Assembly (NCBI RefSeq): GCF_020085105.1
Contig: NC_058064.1
Coordinates: 18,825,323-18,889,322, forward strand
DNA: 64,000 nucleotides
From: Siniperca chuatsi
Lineage: Eukaryota > Chordata > Actinopteri > Centrarchiformes > Sinipercidae
Reading direction: 5' to 3'
Shown: one piece after another, positions 32,621 to 43,960 of the stretch
Layout of the letters: each line of letters begins with the position of its first letter
How positions within the stretch are numbered: position 1 is the first letter of the stretch
Notes under the pieces: generated by a model
What the model was told of the DNA's origin: nothing
The model's database searches: none
The model's input: only the letters and a program-made list of their open reading frames with translations
Position numbers and translations under genes: made by a program

Positions 32621-34244
32621 CTAATGCATGTGACTGACGCGAGAGATGATCAAAGGGAGAGAGTTTTTCCCACCATAATTGGGACAAGGACTGAAGTACG
32701 GAGAGAGTTTCTCAGTGAAGTTACAGTCAGTAAAGGAGTAGATAAAATCTGCAGCATCTACGTCATAAAAGAAGACCAGACCCTCCTCATAATCCACAAA
32801 CACCCCCACCTTCTGTGGCCTCGACTTTAGCGAGAGACGGATAGAAGGACCAGCAAGAGCTCTGTATTCATTTTTATTTCTTAACCATATAGCCCAGTAG
32901 CCATTCTCAGGGCACAGTATGTTTTCCCCCTTTCTGTTGACCGACTCTCCTACAACTCCTAAATCCCATTTAGTTTTCCCTTTAACCTGAATCTCATAGT
33001 AAAATCTTCCTGAAGAGAAACTCTGCTTTCCTAACACTGCACAAGAGGACAATCTCTCTGGGTTGTCTGTTAGACTCTTAACATCACCACAATTTACTCT
33101 TTTCCCATCATCAGACAGGATGAGATAGGGATTTGCAGTATCAGGATCAAGAGTCACATCCACAGCGTACTGTTGGACCCTCTTTAGTTCAGCATCAGCA
33201 CACAGCTTTTTCATCTCTTTACAGAGTGTCTCTTCCAGCTGAGCCACAGCTCTCCACACAGTCCTCTCACATGATGAGTAGACTTTGACCTTTGTCCAGT
33301 CCTTGGTGTGTGGAACAGGCTTCAAGGATGGGGAGCTTTGGAGGAGCTGGAGGTGGTCTTCAGTACGTGAGAGCTGTTCCAGCTCAGCACTTCTCTTTAT
33401 CAGCTCAGAGATTTCCACTTCCAGCTCTTTGATGACACTTTCAGCCTTTTTCTCTGTTGTTTTTTGTTTCTGTTCGATCATGTCAATGTGCTCAGCCAGA
33501 CCTCTCTTAATAGACTGAATCAAAGCAGTGAAGACCTGCACACTGTCTTTTTTTTCTCTGTCTGCATCTTCCTTGCTGAGCTTCACTGACTGTTTGATCT
33601 GCTGAATCTTCAGTCGTCTGTCCTGGATCATCTGCTGAACTTCAGCCTCTGTCTCTCTCAGCTCTGCCTTCCTTTCTTCAAGAGAAACAATATGATGTCT
33701 CTCGTGATCTGTTTCACAGACACACACACATCTGGTCAGTCTTGCAGAACAGCTCCAGAGGTCTCTCATGCTTCTTACACATCCTGCCTTCCAGGTTCTC
33801 CACAGGATCGATCAGCTTGTGTCTTTTCAGGCCTGTGATTCTCTGATGAGGCTCCAGGTGAGTCTTACAGAAGGAGGTCAGACACACCAGGCAGGACTTC
33901 AGGGCCTTCAGTTTGGTTTCAGTGCAGACGTCACAGAGAACTTCCTCTGGGTTGGAACATTGTTGCTTTGAGAAGTTACCACCTTTCTTTATAGCTGACT
34001 GTCTGAACTGAGCAGCCATCTCAGATATGAAGGTGTTGACCCGCAGTTCAGGTCTTCTGTCAAAAATCTCTTTACACACGGGACACTGGCATTGGACACT
34101 AACTTTCCAGTGTTCTGTGATGCAGTTCTTGCAGAAGTTGTGTCCACATGGTATGGTGACTGGATCAGTGAAGACATCCAGACAGATGGAGCACAGAAAC
34201 TGATCTTCAGAGAGGAAGATGCCGGCAGTTGCCATGTCTACACA
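32621..34244 (-). pseudogene. TRIM-family E3 ubiquitin ligase (RING, B-box, coiled coil, PRY-SPRY), copy 1, frameshifted
   Basis: TRIM proteins of this fish type are E3 ubiquitin ligases, often in antiviral immunity. The frame from ATG at 34235 gives 173 residues: RING with C15, C18, C30, H32, C35, C38, C51, C54 (LCSICLDVFTDPVTIPCGHN), then B-box residues to ELFCKTDQMCVCL and TGA. The rest continues in another frame from about 33740 to 32621: a long coiled coil (VQQMIQDRRLKIQQIKQSVK), PRY (YAVDVTLDPDTANPYLILSD) and complete SPRY ending ISRVSHMH. The break falls in a (TG)n run inside the second B-box, where about 8 bases seem missing relative to related genes. Joined length would be about 530 residues. 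It could be a pseudogene, a truncated RING-B-box protein, or an assembly error at the TG run. Family sure; subfamily (finTRIM or TRIM39/TRIM21-like) unsure. Confidence 0.85.
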
Positions 34245-34699
34245 CTGTGAACAAAAGTGAAAGTGTGGGGGAAAATGAATAATGTATTTGGTATTTGTTT
34301 AAATATAATACATTGAAGTTTGACGAATGAGACAAAATAACTTTGAATTGAACCATTGAAGCTAATGTGTTCAGTCAAAAAACTGCAAAATGAAAAGAGG
34401 GAACTTCCTTTTTAGATACAGCTAAACTACTGGGTGCTGCCATGTCTACACACTGAGAACAAAAGTGAAAATGTAAAATAACATCATTAAAACATTACAA
34501 TTTTGCAATATTTGTTTAAAATATATCAACATGTTATAAGTGAAATATTAGCAACACTCATTTAGAATTATTTAGTCATTCAAAGCTTTGAAATGTTCAT
34601 TAAAGAGCTGTCAGTGCAGAGAGGAACTTTCCATCTAGATGCAGATAAATTATGTTAATGTAAGTTTTTTCAGCAGTTGGTTTGATTTGATTTACTTAC
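34245..34699 (-). other. 5' UTR intron of TRIM copy 1
   Basis: On the minus strand a donor (ACACGG then gtaagt) ends at 34700 and a good acceptor (ctttgttcacag-like, tttgttcacag) lies 9 bases before the ATG. This is the usual layout for such genes: a short non-coding exon, an intron, then a start codon a few bases into exon 2. The intron contains a partial repeat of the start region (gccatgtctacacactgaga at 34439-34458). Confidence 0.6.
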
Positions 34700-34859
34700 C
34701 CGTGTTTGTCGAAGATTTTGTTGTATTGACGAGGTCTTTGTTAAACCAAGTTGATTATTTTCGTTAGAGAGTAATGAAGACTTGTCTGCTGAGTTCTGCT
34801 GATTCTCCTTTTTACTTTCTGTTTTCTCTTTAGTAATGTGATGTTGAAACATTCCTGTC

Positions 34860-36679
34860 TTTCCTGTATAACTCCACCTCTTGCTGCAGGTAAACTGGTA
34901 TGTTTTATTTCCTCCTTCAGATATGGACAGGATTATAGTGGCATATGTTTGGCACAGTATAAATGTATCTTATTTAAAGTTGAATTCCCAGTTGTTGTGG
35001 GAATAAAATTAAAAACGCAATGTGCTTTATAAATAGCCATACAGTGGTGTTGTCTGCACCAAAAACTAATACATTCTTGACTCATGGCCTCAAGGTCTAC
35101 CAAATGCCATTGAACTCTGTTAAGTAGTTTTTGAGATGTCCTGCTAACTAACAGCCAACAGGCAGGACTAAAAACACAACCAGTGGAATATGGAGGATTC
35201 ACCACTTCACTTTTATTTAATTAATTAATAATTCTTTTAATGTAAAAACACAATGTACAATTCTATTTTATTCATAAAGAGCTCTTCAGAAAACGTGTCC
35301 ATCTAAGCCTTACATATATACATGTACAATCCTCACACAATAATAAAACATTTTTAATTTGTCACTGTTGCAAGTGCTTTCAATTTGTCACAGTAACTGT
35401 TGCGAGTTCTTCTCATTCTCGAGTACTTATCTTTTGTGAACAAATATTGCAGTTACCAGAGTAGATTAGATTGGACTGAACTTGAATGAATTCATTGAAA
35501 ATGTAATTACCTCATTTTAGTGTACCGTACTGCATTAAATCTCAAGAAATTGTCATGTTAACTTTAAAGTCATGATACAAAGTGAGCAATCATATAAAGG
35601 GCCTGTTCAGGCAAATCGGACAATGCTATCTTGCAAATAAGTACCAAGCATCAGGCTATGCTATAACTGTACAGCACCATCGGATGGATTGCCACATTCA
35701 CCACCTAACTACTCTTGCTTTCAGGCTGAGTGAGGGTGGCACCTCATTGACAGTATAAACCTTCCCTCATCTGTGCTTTGTTCATTTAGGGCTATGATAT
35801 TTCAAGAAGGCTCAACAGTGTATTTCAACATCCTCCCCTTGTTTCCAATATCAAGAGACTCAGCCACACTGCAGCACGCAGCTGTCCAGCCACCCTCTCA
35901 TTGTTAATTTATGCGAAACACACACTATTACTGAGGCCTCCCTTTTATATGGGCCGGCTCCCAAAAACAAAATGTTATCAAGCTAATGCTAAACTATGTG
36001 TCCTGGTGCAAACAAATTCTCCTAATGTCCAAGCATGCTTCCAAGCTAATGCTAACAAAAGGCGAATTCTAGAATAGGGCTGCTGCAAAATATGTTTTTG
36101 CACGCCTGCTTTGTACGTTTCTGAGACACTGCATCAACACAACTGATTGTCTCCTTCTTTTGATATATTTAATCTACAACCATTTTACTCTCTCCACGAA
36201 GGTTTCCCATGTTTTCACAGCTAAGTACCCTTGCTCTTGTTTCACCTTTGGTCCTGTTTCTTAGTGCTGACTGTGCCTGTTGGTCTGGCTCTTTTGAGTT
36301 GCACTTTTTCCACACTATTGATAGAGGGCTATTCTATACTATCAAGGAGCATATTAATCAAGGTACTTGTCCAAATTTAGAGCACAGGAGCATTAATTTA
36401 CCTGGCTACTTTGAAGTTGAATATCATTAATCTCTCTAAATGTCTTCAGCTAACTGTAAACTGAATTTGCCTTTTGACATTTTAATTTAATTTATATAAC
36501 TAGGATTGAAACCCAAAAACACATGTTTCAAACACATCTCCCACCAGCCTTTTGTTGAAGTTGCATAAATAGACGTTTGGTTTGAATGATTGTTCAGTTT
36601 GTTTGGTGGCCTTTCCATACAAAAAGCTGATCTCATTATGGTGTTAACAGCATTCAAATAAGTCATTTCTTTTGAAAAT
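34860..36679. other. Intergenic stretch between the two TRIM copies
   Basis: No gene supported. The sequence is AT-rich with several tgctaacaaa-type motifs near 36000-36060. It lies within the roughly 4.4-kb duplication period, but outside the clearly matched segments. Confidence 0.5.
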
Positions 36680-38625
36680 CTACTCATTAGTCAAATATGT
36701 GTTTTTGACAGGCACGATAATCAGAGGTGCAGAGTTTCTACCACCATCATTGAAACAGGGACTGAAGTACGGATAGAGTTTCACTGTGAAATTACAGCCA
36801 GTAAAGGAGTAAATAAGATCTTCAGCATCTACATCATAAAAACAGACCATACTCTCCTCATAATCCACAAACACCCCCACCTTCTGAGGCTTTGACTTAA
36901 GCAATAGACGGACAGAAGGGCTAGTGTTAGCATGATATACATTTCCATTTCTCAACCATACAGTCCAGTATCCATTCCTGGGGCAAACTTTAATTTTTCC
37001 CTTCCTGTCTATTGACTCTCTGGCCACTCCTAAAGTCCAGTGAGTCTTCTCTTTAACCTAAACCTCATAGTAAAAACTTCCTGAAGAGAAACTCTGATTT
37101 GCTAGCACACCACAACATGAGGTAAATCTCTCTGGGTTGTCTGGAAAATTCTGTTTTACATCACCATGAGGTACTCATTTCCCATCATCAGACAGGATGA
37201 GTTTAGGATATGCTGTTTCTGGATTGAGAGTCACATTCACTGCATACTGCTGGACAATCTTCAGTTCAGCCTCAAGCAGTTTCTTCATCTGTTTACGGAG
37301 TGTCTCTTCCAGCTGAGCCACAGCTCTCCTCACAGTCCCCACATAGGATGAGTGAACTCTGACTTCTGTCCAGTCCTTGGTGGGTGGAACAGCGTTCAAA
37401 GATGAGAAGCTTTGGAGGAGGTGGTCTTCAGTGCGTGAGAGCTGCTCCAGCTCAGAGCTTCTCTTCATCAGCTCAGAGATTTCTGTTTCCAGCTCTTTGA
37501 TCAAGCCTTTAGCCTGATTCTCTGTTGTTTTTTTGTTTCCTTTCAATTATGCCAGTGAGTTGAGCCAGGCCTTCCTCAACAGACGGCATCATATTATAAA
37601 AGACCTGCACACTGTCTACTAGCTCTCTGTCTGCATCTTCCTTGCTGAGCTCCATGGAATGTTTGACCTCCTGAATCTTCAGTCGTCTCTCCTGGATCAT
37701 CTGCTGAATTTTAGCCTCTGTCTTCTCAAGTTTAGCTTTCTTTCCTTCATATTCATCTTTCAAAGAAACAATATGATGCTTCCTGTAACTTGACTCTCGC
37801 TCTTTGATGACACTTTCAGCCTTTTTCTCTGTTGTTTCCTGTTTCTGATCGATCATGTCAATGTGCTCAGCCAGACCTCTCTTAACAGACTGAATCAAAG
37901 CAGTGAAGACCTGCACACTGTCTTTTTTTCTGTCTGCATCTTCCTTGCTGAGCTTCACTGACTGTTTGACCTCCTGAATCTTCAGTCGTCTGTCCTAGAT
38001 CATCTGCTGATCTTCAGCCTCTGTCTTTCTCAGCTCTGCCTTTCCTTTCTTCAAGAGAAACAATATGATGCTTCCTGTGACTTGACTCAGTCAAGGACCG
38101 ACACACACACATCTAGTCAGTCTTGCAGAACAGCTCCAGAGGTCTTTCATGCTTCTTACACATCCTGCCTTCCAGGTTCTCCACAGGATCGATCAGCTTG
38201 TGTCTTTTCAGGCCTGTGATTCTCTGATGACGCTCCAGGTGAATCTTACAGAAGGAGGTCAGACACACCAGGCAGGACTTCAGGGCCTTCAGTTTGGTTC
38301 CAGTGCAGACGTCACAGAGAACTTCCTCTGGGTTGGAACACTGTTGCTTTGAGAAGTTACCACCTTTCTTTATAGCTGACTGTCTGAACTGAGCAGCCAT
38401 CTCAGATATGAAGGTGTTGACCCGCAGTTCTGCTCTTCTGTCAAAAAGCTCTTTACACATAGGACACTGGCATTGGACATTAACATTCCAGTGTTCTGTG
38501 ATGCAGTTCTTGCAGAAGTTGTGTCCACATGGTATGGTGACTGGATCAGTGAACACATCCAGACAGATGGAGCACAGAAACTGATCTTCAGAGAGGAAGA
38601 TGCCGGCAGTTGCCATGTCTACACA
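36680..38625 (-). pseudogene. TRIM-family gene copy 2, pseudogene with multiple stops
   Basis: A tandem duplicate of copy 1; the start codons (38616 and 34235) are 4381 bases apart and the RING/B-box segments are almost identical. The RING Cys/His set is intact (LCSICLDVFTDPVTIPCGHN). It then has TAG at 38113-38115 in the B-box (in place of the Gln codon of copy 1), TAG at 37995-37997, a frame change near 37530, TGA at 37175-37177 (where copy 1 has Arg), and TAG at 37058-37060. The coiled-coil part is partly duplicated inside the gene (spacing about 290-300 bases). PRY-SPRY remnants run from about 37260 to 36680 (GVFVDYEESMVCFYDVDAED). It cannot encode a full-length TRIM protein. Confidence 0.88.
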
Positions 38626-38852
38626 CTGTGAACAAAAGTGAAAGTGTGGGGGGAAATGAATAATGTATTTAGTATTTGTTTAAATATAATACATTAAAGT
38701 TTGACGAATGAGACAAAATAACTTTGGATTGAACCATTGAAGCTAATGTGTTCAGTTAAAAAACTGCAAAATGAAAAGAGGGAACTTCCTTTTTTGATAC
38801 AGCTCCATTTCATGTTAATGCTCGTAATTTAAAATATTATTACTGTACTCAC
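38626..38852 (-). other. 5' UTR intron of TRIM copy 2
   Basis: On the minus strand the donor reads AGGGAAACACTT then gtgagt, at 38853/38852, and the acceptor tttgttcacag lies 9 bases before the ATG at 38616. It is about half the length of the copy 1 intron, which has an extra duplicated segment. Confidence 0.55.
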
Positions 38853-38950
38853 AAGTGTTTCCCTCGCGGACTATATTGTTGAGAAAGTTTTCATGAATGT
38901 CATGAATCAATCATAACTTCCTGTCTGATGCACTGTGTTCTCTCTAAATT

Positions 38951-38965
38951 ACTTTCAATTTCACT
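38951..38965 (-). promoter_or_regulatory. Interferon-stimulated response element (ISRE) upstream of TRIM copy 2
   Basis: The minus strand reads AGTGAAATTGAAAGT, which fits the IRF/ISRE pattern GAAANNGAAA. It lies about 335 bases upstream of the start codon and about 100 bases upstream of the inferred 5' UTR donor, a fitting promoter position. Fish TRIM genes of this type are often interferon-induced (family knowledge). Confidence 0.55.
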
Positions 38966-39839
38966 CTAGCGAACTGATGAAAACACTCCTCTCCTTCCTG
39001 TGTTACTTCGCCTCTTACTAAAGTTAGGCTGGCCATGTTTTGTGGTCTCCCATGGGTTTGATGATGATTATACTGATATAGGTACTTACTTTTGACTTTT
39101 TAAGTCAGTATTTCACACTTAAATTAAAACATCAAACTCAGTTTGACCAAAAATATTGATGCAGTGTTGTCTAGTGGTTAAAGAGATCATCCTTCAAGGT
39201 TCATTTAATTTCTTTATTTATAAGGACAACACACATGAATAAACATTTTTGTAAATATGCCAGTGTTTGCCAGCCAGCTAACTTTCAGCTGCAGTCCTAG
39301 CAACATCTTAGTAATATTTACTAAAACCAATGAAGTGGACAGGTTAAGAAATACAAACATAAAACAATGATACACCAAAATGACAACAAATGCAACAAAT
39401 CAAGAGCAACAGGAAGCAGATAAACATTGATGCGACAATACAATGACCACATCCACTATTCAGTACATGCAGAAACTGCAAACTGCTATTAGCCATTTTT
39501 GTACACATTAGACATGCAGAGCAATAAGACAAAGTAAAATGTTTATAACCAATGGGTATTAGTCTTAATAAGATGTTAGTAGAAATAGTTTAAAAGTTGG
39601 TAAAAAGGTAGTATCACACACCAAACATGTAAATCATGTAGCACAAAGTCATAAGACAATATACTAGCCACATTGCTACGTTACTAATAAAATACTAGTA
39701 AATATGTCCATATATACCAAAGCCAGGAAAAGCAAACTATCTGGCAGCAGGCATATGACATGGGACAAGTTAACAGCAATTTAGCAAAATAATAATAATG
39801 ATTATAGGTAGCAAATTTATTTTGTGCATTAGGAGTGTT

Positions 39840-40120
39840 CACATGTCTGACTTTTCAGAGCCAGATCTTAAAACTATGTGTGATAACTGGTACAGTTTTT
39901 TTTTATTTCAGTTGGTAAGGTATTTCATACACAGGTTAGACTGGCTAACAGAGCTGGTGATTATACAACCCCCTCTAAGAGCAGACCTAGATGTTTGAGC
40001 TTTTCTGCTTAATAAAAGCATTAAGTGGTGGGGGAGCTTTGTCATTTAAAATCTTAAACATCAGGCAGGCATCAAAGTATTTCAGAAGGTTTTCCAATTA
40101 AGGATGCCATATTTGCTAAG
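39840..40120 (-). mobile_element. Decayed LINE C-terminal fragment
   Basis: On the minus strand near 40110-40024 one frame reads LENLLKYFDACLMFKILNDK then APPPLNAFIKQ, which is the C-terminal segment of fish non-LTR retrotransposon polyproteins (compare DACLVYKILHGLAPPPL from memory). Stops and frame changes break it on both sides. Confidence 0.6.
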
Positions 40121-40299
40121 AATATTACAGCGGCGGTGTGTTCAATCACTTCTGACAGCAAACATCCACCCCGATGAAGTATTCTCACCAAGATACTGAA
40201 TCCTCTGGGTCCAGAGGTTCTGTTGCTGACCTCAGAAATCAGGGAGACAAAAATGGACCTTACTTTTACTATTCCTTTTTCTAGGGTATTTATGTCTTT

Positions 40300-40972
40300 T
40301 CCAGTGATGTTGCTCAGACAGCACCAGCCAGAAAGAGATAGGAACTAAAACTGCTTTCACTCAATATATATTGACATAGCTTTTCTGTACTTTCCCAGCC
40401 AGAGGATAAATATCATATCCATCAAGCTTGTGGACAATGTTCCTTCAAACATCTCTATAAAGAACAATTTTCTCTTAGACCGATCTAAACAAGACACATT
40501 GTTCTAATGAGTCTCGGGGCCTCTGGTTCGTACTCACAGAAAATATAATGCATCAGTGGCTAGGAAACTGTAGAGGTCTTCATCCCTCTGCCATCACTAC
40601 ATGTTTTTGTTTTGGAATCATGAATTGGTGGTTACTGACTATCCAAAATGCTTAACCAAGGACACACGGACAAGGTCGCCAGACAGAGTAAAGCTGCCTA
40701 CCAATCCATGCAGTGCAGTTAGTGTTTGTTGTTTAAATGAATGCAATGTGACTGACAGTAACTCAGCTTTATTTAATTTACATTAGGTACAAACCTGTTC
40801 AAAAACAAAATCTGGTATCCTCACACCTTCTCTCCCTTCCACTCCGTCCAATCACAATCCCTCTCCTCCTCATCCAAAAATTAAATCTGGTTCATCCTGA
40901 TGCTGAATGGGCCGGATGTCACTGTTGCTAGGATACATCATCCTGACGAATAGCTGGCTTTCCTTCAAGGCT
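40300..40972. other. Intergenic stretch, no gene
   Basis: Nothing supported. No repeat with clear ends was recognised. Confidence 0.5.
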
Positions 40973-41388
40973 AGAGAGGAACGAGGGAGGAGGGTATGGA
41001 TATAAAGCAGGGAGGGTAACAAGGAAGGGAGTAGAGGGAAGTGAACAAGTAAGGAAGGAAGGGGAGAATGAGATGGAGGGGTGACAAGGAAGACTTTAGA
41101 TTGAAGGAGGGTGATGAGAAGGAAAGAGGGAATGTGAAAGGAAAAATGAAGGGGAGATTGAAAGGAGGGATGGAGGTTGGGGCAAAAGAAGGCAGGAAGA
41201 GAAGGAAAGGAAAGAAGGTGTGAGGAAAGTTAAAAAGGAGAAATGACAGGGAAGAGTGAGTGAAAGGAAGAAGGAAGGAGCAATAAAGGAGAGAAAGGAC
41301 ATTGAGACAGAAAGGAGAAAAAAAAGATGAAGAGCAAAGGAAAGGAAAGGAAGGAAAGAAGGAGAGAAAAGAGAAGGACACAGCCATA
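40973..41388. repeat. Polypurine tract of about 415 bp
   Basis: Nearly all A and G on the + strand, rich in ggaaagg and gaagga units. The reverse strand gives Ser/Pro/Phe/Leu-rich open frames that are composition artefacts. Sequences of this kind can form triplex (H-DNA) structures (general knowledge). Confidence 0.9.
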
Positions 41389-43054
41389 GCGGGGGATAGG
41401 GGAAACACCTCGTGTTTTGTTTATCATTATGTAATCTGCTTCCCTGTGTTGCCATTTTCTTCAGACCCTTCCCCCTTGGCATCGTCCTGGCAACGAGCTG
41501 TCAGACTGATGTTGCCGGGCGTGACTCCACAGTAACGCTTTGCATCAGAGGACACTGAGCGCTGTGTTACACTGTTTAAAAGACGTCAGTTATAAATGCT
41601 GGTGCATTTACATAAGCATACACTGACTGATCAGTATACACAAATTCAGATACATTGCATTTGTTTCATATGAAGAAGGTGTGCATTTCTTCACCCAAGG
41701 TTTTCATTTATTTATTAGAGGAGGCTTATTAATATTTACAGCAGCTGTACTGTGGTTGCTGGTAGAAGTGCATGAATTGTTAGTAACCCAGCAATGAAAA
41801 CCTAATAGGATGTTTAAAAAAAAGCTCATGTCATAAAAATGATCTGCTTTCAGTTACATTTTACATTCAGAGTGTCACCCTGTGAAAAAGTACAAGGTTA
41901 TTAAGCGGTGGAGTTGGCTTGACACAAATAGAAGACCTGACCTAAAATTTTGTTTTGCGTGGGTGGTTCTACAGAGCTTGAGTTGATGTATTTAGTTTAT
42001 ATGTATCAATAAAAATGGGTTGCTACATGAAAACTAACTTCTGTTATCATGCCGTGACTTTTTCAGTTTGCTTATAAAAAAACCTGAGTGGGCATGCTGG
42101 ATATTCGGAGAAAAAAAAGTCATAGTGTGAAAAGTGGAAAAGTAGGTGTATTAATAAAAGCAAAATGCGACAAAGTGTACTGGAAAGAGACTTAGTGGAT
42201 CAATCATGACGCACACGAAGTATGTGACTTATCTGTTACGCTTCTGCTCCACTGGAGAGATGAGAAATAGCGGCAGACAAAAACCTCAGATCTGTGTGGA
42301 CGATGAGGAGAGCGTAGCGTTCCTCAAATGAATACATGGTACAAACATAAGTGCCATATTTCCATCATCTTTTCCACATCGCTTTCGTTCCTTCAATGTT
42401 TGACAGGCGCTCTTTAGAATACATCATCTCATTGCACGCTCTCCTTCTGCAATGGTTTAATGGCACCCAACTGCAGAATTGGCACCACCAGCTGTCTGTC
42501 TTGATGTGCCCAGCTGGATGGAAACGCATGTTAATTAGCATTTTCATTTGCAGATTTTATTGAAGTTTGGTGTAAATTTTTGCTAAATTTGGATGGAAAC
42601 TTGACTAGTGTCATAACCAGGAAGGGTTTATTCTCTTCAAGCTCATTATTCACTTGTATCCCTTAACATACAAAGCAACATCTGATAAATGTCATGTGAT
42701 AGCGAGGCTTTATTTTGTCATAAATCTCCATTATCATATGATGGCCATCTTGACTGTGTGAGAAAAGAGAACAATTCAGGCTGGAAATTGTGAGATAAAC
42801 AGAGAAGACTTGTGAGTTGAGGTGTAGGTGGTAGCATTATTAGTAAAAGTGAGATCTATAGAAAGGTAGGTTGTTAAATTAAAATTTTTGTAACACAGTA
42901 AACTGTCCTGTCTGTGGACCTACAGTGGTTTCACATTAACGGTTTAACACCCTTTCCCTTTTTGGGACTGGTCTGTCTAAATAAAAAGAAAAGGACTATT
43001 GATCTATTTTGAAGGTAGGGAGACGCCATATATTATAGCAGTGCACTCTGCCCT
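41389..43054. other. Intergenic stretch, no gene
   Basis: No gene supported. Around 42170-42610 the text 'ggatggaaac' occurs twice and suggests an unclassified short repeat, but the ends are not clear. Confidence 0.45.
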
Positions 43055-43210
43055 GTACTCTTCTTTTTGAAATTGACCACAATGACGAACAGACGGGAGT
43101 CTAATCTATATATTGTATATGCTCATATTCATGTAACTTTTCATAGTATTACCATCTGGGACAGTTTTACATCGTGCTAGTGTCGAAATCGGGAGTGGTA
43201 AAAGGTTAAG
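43055..43210 (+). repeat. Dispersed repeat family C, copy 1
   Basis: ttctttttgaaattgaccac, then catattcatgtaacttttca, a tgctagtgtc block and gggagtggtaaaaggttaag recur in the same order around the LINE at 55.3-56.4 kb. No coding capacity. Confidence 0.6.
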
Positions 43211-43719
43211 CTGTCTTAAAGAGCTGTGTTTTTGAGAGTGGTAGAGTTTGGTGGTAAGCTAATTTTACAACGCTAGTGTTAATATTAACATGCTAGCTAT
43301 TACTGTTGCTAGCTGTTATCCAAGTAAAGTCAGTAGGCTACAGTGCAAACAGATGTGTTAACAAGGCTGTGCTAGCAAAAAAAAAAAACACTTGCTAGCT
43401 AGCTACCAAGCTACTAGGTAAGCAACATGGACATGGAGGAAGTTACAAGTTATAAATATTCTCAGTATAATCTAATGGCATTGTTAAATTTAGTAATAAA
43501 ACAGCTTTGGGCTGATAGAAACTATTTAGGTTACAACTTCACTTAACAGAACTGTAGGTGTAGAGTGGAGGAGCTCCAGTATGGCTGACAGAGGGTGTGT
43601 GTAGCACTCTGCCCACTTTGGCACCGGTAGGCTTAAATGGGTTACAGACATAAAATGAGGTAATCCGCAGTTCTTCAGTGCAGCGGGGTTGGTGAGGTTG
43701 CGCTGGGTGCTGGCTCAGC

Positions 43720-43960
43720 GCTGTGTTTATCTCCCCGTGGAATCGACAGAGCATAAAAGAACTGCTGCAGCGAGCCGCTCTCTTTCACAGCCGGATTAGT
43801 GGAGCATTTAGTCGTCTTTTTATCATGATTTTCTTTTTTTTTTCCTCCGCCTGCCCTCGACAACACAGACACGAACACACTATCGAGCGACCTAGCTGTC
43901 TCTCGGGGCAGTGTCCGTGTAGCTAGCTCCTTGCACTCCATCCCTGCCTTCTCTTCTCCT
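43720..43960. other. GC- and CpG-richer patch, promoter possible
   Basis: The patch has several CpGs and a TATA-like gcataaaagaac at 43750. No exon with a convincing donor follows. It may be an inactive or lineage-specific promoter, or just local composition. Confidence 0.25.

Noticed and set aside
40971..41482. Three long minus-strand open frames rich in Ser, Phe, Leu and Pro
   Set aside because: They are the complement of the polypurine tract; low complexity, no domain, no splice context.
43675..43941. Minus-strand frame in the CpG-richer patch
   Set aside because: No known domain and no fitting splice sites; the length is near what GC-richer sequence gives by chance.
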